From assembly GCA_947496695.1 (NCBI GenBank), contig CANMEI010000004.1, forward strand, positions 310,001-374,000: a stretch of DNA of 64,000 nucleotides, given 5' to 3'. The stretch is from an uncultured Cellulophaga sp. (GTDB taxonomy: Bacteria > Bacteroidota > Bacteroidia > Flavobacteriales > Flavobacteriaceae). The notes beneath the pieces were generated by a model. That model searched no databases and was not told the origin of the DNA. It worked only from the letters and a program-made list of their open reading frames with translations. Shown here one piece after another: positions 57,845 to 64,000 of the stretch (position 1 is its first letter; each line of letters starts with the position of its first letter). The position numbers were made by a program, and so were the translations under genes.

Positions 57845-59042
57845 GTATTCTTTTTATTATTTCATTCATAATATCCAAGGCTACCTCTGTCTTGGTTTTT
57901 AATTCAAACGTTTTTATTGTTGAATTCTTATCTATAAACGAAATTTTATTAGTTTTCTTACCAAAACCTGCTCCAGTATCATTTAAAGAGTTTAAAACTA
58001 TTGCATCTAAATTCTTCTTTTTTAATTTTCCCTTTGCATTTTCCTCCTCATTTTCTGTTTCTAAAGCAAACCCAACAATAAATTGATCTTTTTTAAGTTC
58101 ACCCATTGACAAAAGAATGTCTTTGTTTTTTATCAAATCAATAGAAAAATCAGAAGCACTTTTTTTAATTTTTTGTTCTGCAACAGTTTTTGGTCGATAG
58201 TCTGCAACCGCCGCCGCCGCAATTGCTATAGTAACCGAACTATAATGCTTATGAACTTCATCATACATTTCTGTTGCTGAAACAACTCGTATTAAAGTAA
58301 CTAAATCATGAGAAATAGTCAAATGTGAAGGCCCAGATATTAAAATTACTTCAGCACCTAATTTGGCTGCTGCTTTTGCTAATTCAAAACCCATCAAACC
58401 TGAAGAATGATTTCCTATAAACCGAACAGGGTCAATTGCTTCATAAGTTGGACCCGCAGTAATTAATATTTTTTTACCTTTTAAAGGTAAGCCTGATAAC
58501 AAATACTCTTTAATGAATACTACCATATCTTCAGGCTCAGCCATACGGCCTTCGCCATGCAAACCACTTGCTAATTCACCTGAAGTAGCTGGAATCATTA
58601 TATTTCCGAACGATTGTAATTTATCTAAAGTTTCAATGGTAGAAGGATGCTTATACATATCTAAATCCATTGCTGGAGCAAAGAAAACCGGACATTTTGC
58701 CGATAAATATGAAGCAAGTAATAAATTATCACAAACACCATTTGCCATTTTAGACATGGTATTTGCAGTAGCAGGAGCTATTATCATAAAATCTGCCCAC
58801 AACCCTAATTCCACATGATTATTCCAAGAAACAGTACCTTCATCAGTATTAACAAACGAAGAGTGTACTGGATTTTTAGATAGTGTAGCTAATGTAAGCG
58901 GAGAAACAAAAGAGCTGGCACTATTTGTTAGAATAACTCTAACATTAGCACCAGCTTTAATAAGTAAGCGAACTAAAAATGTTGTTTTATAAGCGGCAAT
59001 ACCTCCGGTAATCCCTAATAGGATATTTTTTCCGCTCAACAT
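57837..59042 (-). CDS. coaBC: Phosphopantothenoylcysteine synthase/decarboxylase
   Basis: 401 residues, the bifunctional form. The N-terminal flavin-dependent decarboxylase domain (about 1-180) starts with ILLGITGGIAAYKTTFLVRLL and has HVELGLWADFMIIAPATANT and PAMDLDMYKHPS. The C-terminal synthase domain has ILITAGPTYEAIDPVRFIGN and NHSSGLMG near 190-210. It makes 4'-phosphopantetheine precursors for coenzyme A. Linked in the cluster with coaE (52 kb). Confidence 0.95.
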   Translation of the reverse strand: MLSGKNILLGITGGIAAYKTTFLVRLLIKAGANVRVILTNSASSFVSPLTLATLSKNPVHSSFVNTDEGTVSWNNHVELGLWADFMIIAPATANTMSKMANGVCDNLLLASYLSAKCPVFFAPAMDLDMYKHPSTIETLDKLQSFGNIMIPATSGELASGLHGEGRMAEPEDMVVFIKEYLLSGLPLKGKKILITAGPTYEAIDPVRFIGNHSSGLMGFELAKAAAKLGAEVILISGPSHLTISHDLVTLIRVVSATEMYDEVHKHYSSVTIAIAAAAVADYRPKTVAEQKIKKSASDFSIDLIKNKDILLSMGELKKDQFIVGFALETENEEENAKGKLKKKNLDAIVLNSLNDTGAGFGKKTNKISFIDKNSTIKTFELKTKTEVALDIMNEIIKRIHV

Positions 59043-59045
59043 TTA

Positions 59046-59378
59046 TTATAAATCTTTCGCTGTATTTCTATAATATATTTTATCTGCTAACCACTCATCA
59101 ACTGCTAACGCATGTGGCTTTGGTAATTTTTCGTAAAATTTAGAAACTTCAATTTGTTCTTTGTTTTCAAAAACTTCTTCTAAACTATCACTATATGTAG
59201 CAAATTCTTCTAATTTCTCTAATAACTCTTTTTTAATTTCAGAGTTAATTTGAACAGCTCTTTTTGATGCTATAGAAATAGCTTCATAAATGTTGCCTGT
59301 TGGTGCATCAAACTCATTTTTGTTGATTGTCACTGTAGAAACAGGAGCTTTTGAATTTTTTAAATCGTTCATATTCAT
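59046..59378 (-). CDS. rpoZ: RNA polymerase omega subunit
   Basis: 110 residues of the Bacteroidota omega type. It contains the Rpb6-like core (GNIYEAISIASKRAVQINSEIK, about 28-50) and a C-terminal tail specific to the phylum (PKPHALAVDEWLADKIYY). It helps assemble RNA polymerase. It sits between coaBC (3 bases) and bamD (13 bases), a fixed arrangement in the group. Confidence 0.88.
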   Translation of the reverse strand: MNMNDLKNSKAPVSTVTINKNEFDAPTGNIYEAISIASKRAVQINSEIKKELLEKLEEFATYSDSLEEVFENKEQIEVSKFYEKLPKPHALAVDEWLADKIYYRNTAKDL

Positions 59379-59391
59379 AATGAAAATGTGT

Positions 59392-60216
59392 TTATTTGGA
59401 ATAATTTTGTAATTCTTTATCTACTTTCTCCATCAAAACTTCAGCTTGTTTCTCATACTGTGTTTGTGGAAAACTCTTTTTTAACGCACTGTATGCTGTT
59501 TTAGCATCATATAGACGTTGTTTTTTTCTTTGTTCTGTACTATTTAAAGCTAAATTAGTTAATGCTTTAACTTTATAAAATAGAGCCTCTTCTTTATAAA
59601 CAGAACCCGGAAAATCTAAAACAAAATTATCTAAAGCTGATGCTGCGGAAATTGAATAATCTAAAGTATAAAATTCACCAAGCTTAGTAAACTGTTTCGC
59701 AATTTCCAAAGCTTTACGTTCTTTCTTCTGCGATAAATCTTCTGCCATAATATTTGCTTCCGGCAAATATTCTGATGTTGGATATAAATTAATAAACGTT
59801 TGTAATTTTGCTAAAGCTTTATCTGTATCTGTTTGGTCTAATGAATAGTTTGGAGAAAGCTCATAATAACTTTTTGCTCCTAAAAAAGCAGCTTCTTGTG
59901 CTTTATCACTCTTTGGATATGATTTTATAAAACGTTCAAACTGATAACCAGCTGTATTGTAATCTTCTATTTGATAATACGAGTTAGATAAGAAAAACAT
60001 AACACGTTCACCCTGAGGTTTTCCAATATACTTTGGTGCTATCTGCTGTAATAGTCTATTTGATCTTTTATAATCTCCTTCATTATAAAAGCTTTCAGCC
60101 ATATCATATTTAGCTTTAACATCCTCACTTTTAAGTACTTTTTGATATTCGCTACATGAGCCAAAAACAAGTACTAAGGTAATAAGACTAAAAAAAGGTC
60201 GCATTTTTCTAAACAT
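59392..60216 (-). CDS. bamD: Outer membrane protein assembly factor BamD
   Basis: 274 residues. A lipoprotein signal ends at LVFGSC (Cys near residue 21). Five TPR-like repeats follow, with the characteristic YNEGDYKRSNRLLQQIAP, FFLSNSYYQIEDYNTAGYQF and KALTNLALNS. It is the lipoprotein scaffold of the BAM complex that inserts beta barrels in the outer membrane. A -7 promoter element is at 60221. Confidence 0.93.
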   Translation of the reverse strand: MFRKMRPFFSLITLVLVFGSCSEYQKVLKSEDVKAKYDMAESFYNEGDYKRSNRLLQQIAPKYIGKPQGERVMFFLSNSYYQIEDYNTAGYQFERFIKSYPKSDKAQEAAFLGAKSYYELSPNYSLDQTDTDKALAKLQTFINLYPTSEYLPEANIMAEDLSQKKERKALEIAKQFTKLGEFYTLDYSISAASALDNFVLDFPGSVYKEEALFYKVKALTNLALNSTEQRKKQRLYDAKTAYSALKKSFPQTQYEKQAEVLMEKVDKELQNYSK

Positions 60217-60220
60217 TCTG

Positions 60221-60228
60221 CAAAATTA
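60221..60228 (-). promoter_or_regulatory. Putative -7 element of the bamD operon promoter
   Basis: TAATTTTG on the minus strand, directly before the bamD ATG. This fits TAnnTTTG but leaves a very short leader, so an alternative upstream promoter is possible. Confidence 0.35.
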
Positions 60229-60344
60229 GGGATTCTATTTGGATTTAAAAAACATTTTATATAGCTAAAATAGCTAGTAGATATGCTTTTACAAATGCTT
60301 TTAGCTAAGTTTTAACGTTAACAAACAAAAGAACAATCAATATG

Positions 60345-61244
60345 CTATGCAGATACTTTAGATAAAGAATTCACAAAAGAACTAATTTTAGACTTTAAAC
60401 TATCACTAGCTTCTACTAATGGTAAGCGAACATAAGCCTTTGAAATTTCTAGTGTTTCAAAAATACATTTAATACCTGCTGGGTTTCCTTCTTCAAAAAT
60501 AAGGTTCATTCCTTCTTCTAAACAGTGTTGCATTTCATAAGCCTCTCCAACTTCATTTTTCAAACCAAGATTAATCATCTTTGAAAATTCAGCTGGTAAT
60601 CCCTGACCAATTACAGATATTACTCCTGCTCCACCTGCTAAAACTGTAGGTAAGGCTGTAATATCGTCTCCAGAAATCACTAAAAAATCTGATGGCTTAT
60701 CTTTTATTATCTCTCCAATTTGTTTCATATCGCCACAAGCTTCTTTAATGGCTACAATATTATCAAAATCATGAGCTAAACGTAATGTTGTGCTTGGCAA
60801 CATATTACTCCCTGTTCTACCTGGTACATTATAAAGAATAATTGGTTTTGGAGATGCTACTGAGATAGCTTTAAAATGCTGATATACACCTTCTTGAGTA
60901 GGTTTATTATAATAAGGAGAAACAGAAAGTATTGCTACAAACTCAGATAAATCTATAGTTTTAAGATCAGCTACTACTTGCATTGTATTATTACCTCCAA
61001 CACCTAAAACTAATGGCAACCTACCTGCATTAGTTTTTATTACAGTTTGTATAACCAATTGTTTCTCTTCAGAAGTTAATGTTGCCGTTTCGGCAGTAGT
61101 ACCCAAAACAACTAAATAATCAACTCCATTTTTTATACTATGTTCAACGACACGTTGCAAACCAGCTACATCAACCGAAAAATCTTCATTAAAAGGAGTT
61201 ATAAGCGCTACTCCTGTGCCGTGTAAATTATCCATATCCATCAT
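60345..61244 (-). CDS. dapA: 4-hydroxy-tetrahydrodipicolinate synthase
   Basis: 299 residues. It begins [19 protein letters not shown], has [12 protein letters not shown] (GTTAE signature), the YNVPGRTG segment with the catalytic Tyr near 140, and the Schiff-base Lys in [11 protein letters not shown] near 168. It condenses aspartate semialdehyde and pyruvate in lysine and peptidoglycan synthesis. It starts directly after the stop of the DUF6913 gene, so both belong to one transcript. Confidence 0.94.
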   Translation of the reverse strand: MMDMDNLHGTGVALITPFNEDFSVDVAGLQRVVEHSIKNGVDYLVVLGTTAETATLTSEEKQLVIQTVIKTNAGRLPLVLGVGGNNTMQVVADLKTIDLSEFVAILSVSPYYNKPTQEGVYQHFKAISVASPKPIILYNVPGRTGSNMLPSTTLRLAHDFDNIVAIKEACGDMKQIGEIIKDKPSDFLVISGDDITALPTVLAGGAGVISVIGQGLPAEFSKMINLGLKNEVGEAYEMQHCLEEGMNLIFEEGNPAGIKCIFETLEISKAYVRLPLVEASDSLKSKISSFVNSLSKVSA

Positions 61245-61781
61245 TTATTCTATCTCCTTAAATATTTTAAGGTATTTTTTCAATTCTTTTTTAAATATAT
61301 CAAAGTTTGAAATTGGTACATTCAATATCAAATCATTTAAATTATCATCTATTTCTGCAAACCCAACTCTAATCCTTGCTTTAGTTTTTAAAGTCATTAA
61401 TTTTAGTAAAAGATGGTCATCAGTATAATAATTGATTAACAAATCATAATCTCTACTAAAAAACTCTAACGCATAACTGTTTTCTATGTTTCCTTTCCAG
61501 CCTAAATCTTTATCTGAAAAAACAGGTGTAGCATAAGGCGAATTTTTATCATAAAACTTCTTATAACCAATTATTTTAACCGAATTTGGACGAAGTGAAA
61601 ATTCCGAAACAAACTCATAAAATAAATTAGTATCACTAAACTTGTCTAAATCTACAATACAACCAATAGTCGCAACACTTTTATTTGTCCTAGCGTGTTG
61701 TAACGGACTTACTAGTAATTGTTTTATGGCTTTTTCTCCAGATTTAAATTTTAATTTTTGCTGTAAAGCTTTTAAAAACAT
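61245..61781 (-). CDS. DUF6913 protein
   Basis: 178 residues, cytosolic. It starts with MFLKALQQKLKF, has IGCIVDLDKFSDT near 38, GWKGNIENSYALEFFSRDYDLLINYY near 95, and a Lys-rich C-terminus. It is a common small protein in Bacteroidota, usually beside dapA and recognised only as DUF6913. No enzymatic motif is visible. Its stop codon abuts the dapA start, so the two are co-expressed. Confidence 0.8.
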   Translation of the reverse strand: MFLKALQQKLKFKSGEKAIKQLLVSPLQHARTNKSVATIGCIVDLDKFSDTNLFYEFVSEFSLRPNSVKIIGYKKFYDKNSPYATPVFSDKDLGWKGNIENSYALEFFSRDYDLLINYYTDDHLLLKLMTLKTKARIRVGFAEIDDNLNDLILNVPISNFDIFKKELKKYLKIFKEIE

Positions 61782-61847
61782 TTATTTTTACATTTATGCA
61801 AATGTAAAAATATTCACCACAATTATTACACGAAGATAAAGACTAAA

Positions 61848-62615
61848 ATGATTTTAAAAATTAAACAATTTGTTATATTTACAACAGTACTACTTTTAAT
61901 CTCTTGCAAAGAAGAAAAAACAACTTTAAAAAAAATAAATGGTAAAGAAATTCCAATAACAGATTCTATACCTGAAGTTGATAGTATTGCTAATTTTATT
62001 ACACCTTACCGCAAGCGTATTAACCAAGTATTAGATAGCACACTTGCTTATGCTCCAAAAAACATCACCAAAACTGACGGAGAATTCAATACAACCGCAG
62101 GTAATTTAATGGCCGATGCCGTATTAGAACTTACAGCTCCTATTTTTAAATCTAGAACAAAAAATAATTTAGATTTTGTATTACTAAACAGTGGAGGTAT
62201 ACGAAGTGTTATTTCAAAAGGAAACATATCAGCAAGAACTGCATATGAAATTATGCCTTTTGACAATACAGTTGTAGTTGTAAGTTTAAAAGGAAAAGCC
62301 ATCAGAGAAATGGTTAAATACTTAATAACATCTAAAAAAGCGCATCCTATTGCTGGTTTACAAATTATTATAGATAAGAATGATAGCATAAAAGAGGTTA
62401 ATATTCAAGGGAAACCTTTTGATGAAAATAAAACTTATTATGTAGCAACATCAGACTACCTTATAAAAGGAGGTGATCACATGGATTTTTTTAAAGATCA
62501 TATATCAGCTACAGATACTGGTTATATGATTAGAAATGTGATGATTGATTATTTTACAAAGCTAGATACAATAGCTCCCCTTATTGATGATAGATTTATT
62601 AAAATTGAAGACTAA
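61848..62615 (+). CDS. 5'-nucleotidase C-terminal domain lipoprotein
   Basis: 255 residues with a lipoprotein signal ending at LLISC (Cys near residue 19). The rest is the 5_nucleotid_C domain: FNTTAGNLMADAVLE near 82, LNSGGIRSVISKGNISARTAYEIMPF near 118-145 and GGDHMDFFKDH near 207. It normally binds the nucleoside of the substrate in one chain with the metallophosphatase. Here it is a separate gene lying before the catalytic one, whose ATG follows its stop without a gap. Together they should form a split extracytoplasmic nucleotidase. Confidence 0.88.
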   Translation: MILKIKQFVIFTTVLLLISCKEEKTTLKKINGKEIPITDSIPEVDSIANFITPYRKRINQVLDSTLAYAPKNITKTDGEFNTTAGNLMADAVLELTAPIFKSRTKNNLDFVLLNSGGIRSVISKGNISARTAYEIMPFDNTVVVVSLKGKAIREMVKYLITSKKAHPIAGLQIIIDKNDSIKEVNIQGKPFDENKTYYVATSDYLIKGGDHMDFFKDHISATDTGYMIRNVMIDYFTKLDTIAPLIDDRFIKIED

Positions 62616-63530
62616 ATGACGATGAATAGAAGAAAATTTATATCAAACACTACGGCAACTTCTGCTTTTATAAGCCTAGGAGGGTTATCATTAAATTCAT
62701 GTGCATTAAATACACAAAAAAAAATTACAATATTACATACTAATGATGTTCATAGTCATATTGATACTTTTTCAGAAACTCACTCTAAGTTTCCTAATTT
62801 AGGCGGTGTAGCAAAAAGAGCGTCACTTGTTGATAGTATCAGAAAAGAAAATCCGAATACGTTACTTTTTGATGCTGGCGATATTTTTCAAGGCACACCA
62901 TATTTTAATTTTTATGGTGGCGAACTTGAGTTTAAACTTATGAGCATGCTTAAATATGATGCAGCAACAATAGGAAATCACGACTTTGACAATGGTATTG
63001 AGGGCTTAGTTTCTCAACTACCTTATGCCAAATTTCAATTTATAAGTGCCAATTATGATTTTTCGAATACCATAATGGACGGGCACACCAAACCTTATGA
63101 AATTTACATTGTTGATGGAATAAAAATTGGAGTTTACGGTGTAGGTATTGAGCTAGATGGTTTAGTAACAAAAAAATTATATAAAGAAACTTTGTATTTA
63201 GATCCGTTAGAAATAGCTCAAGATATTGAACAAAAACTTAAAGAAGATGAAAAGTGTGATATTATAATTTGCCTTTCACATTTAGGTTACGAATACCAAT
63301 CTCATAAAATAGACGATCTTAAATTAGCTAAGCAAACTAAATTTACTAATTTAATTATTGGCGGGCATACTCATACATTTCTCGACAAACCTACTGTTGT
63401 AAAAAATAACAATCATACTAATGTATTAGTAAATCAAGTAGGCTGTTTTGGTGTTAATTTAGGTAAAATTAATTTTTATTTTGATTCAGAAAAAAATATA
63501 GTTGCTGATGGTATAAGCATAACTGTATAA
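62616..63530 (+). CDS. Metallophosphatase (5'-nucleotidase catalytic domain), Tat-type signal
   Basis: 304 residues. The N-terminus MTMNRRKFISNTTATSAF with RRKFI looks like a twin-arginine signal, then a lipobox near LNSC. All metallophosphatase motifs are present: ILHTNDVHSH, LLFDAGDIFQGTP, TIGNHDFDNG, CLSHLGYEYQ and IIGGHTHTFL. It removes phosphate from nucleotides or similar esters outside the cytosol, with two metal ions. It lacks the C-terminal nucleotide-binding domain, which is encoded immediately upstream. A GNAT gene follows after 9 bases. Confidence 0.92.
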   Translation: MTMNRRKFISNTTATSAFISLGGLSLNSCALNTQKKITILHTNDVHSHIDTFSETHSKFPNLGGVAKRASLVDSIRKENPNTLLFDAGDIFQGTPYFNFYGGELEFKLMSMLKYDAATIGNHDFDNGIEGLVSQLPYAKFQFISANYDFSNTIMDGHTKPYEIYIVDGIKIGVYGVGIELDGLVTKKLYKETLYLDPLEIAQDIEQKLKEDEKCDIIICLSHLGYEYQSHKIDDLKLAKQTKFTNLIIGGHTHTFLDKPTVVKNNNHTNVLVNQVGCFGVNLGKINFYFDSEKNIVADGISITV

Positions 63531-63539
63531 AAATAAAGC

Positions 63540-63989
63540 ATGTTAACATTTATAAAAACAACATTCGAAAATACAGATTTTCAACAATTAGTTAAATCTC
63601 TAGATTTAAGCTTAAGTGAAACAGATGGAGAAGAACATGCCTTTTACCATCAATTTAATGGTATTGAAGGTTTAAAATATGCAATAGTATGTTATGAAAA
63701 TGATTTAGCAATTGGTTGTGGCGTTATAAAACCTTTTAACAAAGAAACTGTTGAAATAAAACGTATGTATGTAAAACCTGAGCATCAAGGCAAAGGAATT
63801 GGTTCTAAAATTTTAAATGAATTAGAAAAATGGGCCTCTGACTTAAAATATAATACAACAATTCTTGAAACTGGAGTTCGTCAACCTGATGCTATTGCTC
63901 TTTACAAGAAAAATAAATATTCGATTACAAACAATTACGGACAGTATATTGGTGTAAAAAACAGTGTTTGCTTTAAAAAAAACATATAA
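63540..63989 (+). CDS. GNAT-family N-acetyltransferase
   Basis: 149 residues. The acetyl-CoA-binding motif is YVKPEHQGKGIGSKILNELE near 78-97. The C-terminus ALYKKNKYSITNNYGQY fits the family. It acetylates an unknown small molecule or protein. It starts 9 bases after the metallophosphatase gene, so it may belong to that operon. The gene is complete; the window ends 11 bases later. Confidence 0.87.
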   Translation: MLTFIKTTFENTDFQQLVKSLDLSLSETDGEEHAFYHQFNGIEGLKYAIVCYENDLAIGCGVIKPFNKETVEIKRMYVKPEHQGKGIGSKILNELEKWASDLKYNTTILETGVRQPDAIALYKKNKYSITNNYGQYIGVKNSVCFKKNI

Positions 63990-64000
63990 AAATGCAAATA

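Overview
The window is about 30% G+C, uses many TTG/GTG starts with little Shine-Dalgarno signal, and carries promoters of the Bacteroidota type (TAnnTTTG). Gene content and order point to a member of the Flavobacteriaceae (Bacteroidota), probably marine: a conserved block coaE / YbbR / glycosyltransferase / fabI / recN / DUF4835 / coaBC / omega / bamD / dapA, the bacillithiol-system protein YtxJ, many short-signal lipoproteins, and TPR histidine kinases. No tRNA, rRNA, prophage, CRISPR array or biosynthetic cluster is visible. One small SRP RNA gene lies at 13.8-13.9 kb on the minus strand.

Layout. 0-3 kb: a gene fragment, an EamA exporter and a YHYH lipoprotein with a membrane partner. 3-8 kb (minus): a pseudouridine synthase, lspA, panB, a GyrI-like/DUF3050 pair and L-serine dehydratase. 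8-16 kb: a fasciclin protein, an ABC-F ATPase with one degenerate composite ATP site, transaldolase, an SDR, the SRP RNA, and a three-gene cell-envelope operon. 17-21 kb: a signalling cluster made of a LytTR regulator with a dead receiver, a 53-residue lipoprotein, a TPR histidine kinase and its LuxR-type regulator. 21-29 kb: glyA, a frameshifted fahA, ytxJ, clpB and a TetR regulator. 28-38 kb: a LysE/LysR divergent pair, a kinase-like protein, a CDF metal transporter, a GH172 lipoprotein, a nucleotide cyclase pseudogene and transketolase. 37-42 kb: small lipoproteins, smpB, pcm, an oxidoreductase and 3-hydroxyacyl-CoA dehydrogenase. 44.8-49.2 kb: a PLP-homeostasis protein, an exonuclease/GIY-YIG protein, a K+ channel, miaA and gluconokinase. 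49.3-61.8 kb: a minus-strand block with a two-component system and the conserved coenzyme A / fatty acid / DNA repair / outer-membrane-assembly genes. 61.8-64 kb: a split 5'-nucleotidase and an acetyltransferase.

The most unusual region is 41.9-44.7 kb, between two housekeeping genes. Three small unrelated ORFs are each bracketed by inverted copies of a hairpin repeat with core CTTGCGCTAGCG. A REP-associated tyrosine transposase (RAYT) gene sits between the second and third. Three of the repeat copies fold into the same 8-bp stem with covarying bases and a conserved G.T wobble on one strand, directly after a TAG motif, as in REP elements recognised by RAYTs. The arrangement looks like REP-bounded gene cassettes (single-ORF REPINs). 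The local transposase is damaged: its HUH motif reads N-V-H, and its C-terminus is out of frame.

Several genes carry lesions: fahA (T7 tract), the second cassette ORF (T10 tract), the transposase, and the cyclase pseudogene, which has at least three. Single-base homopolymer changes could be sequencing errors; the cyclase cannot be explained that way.
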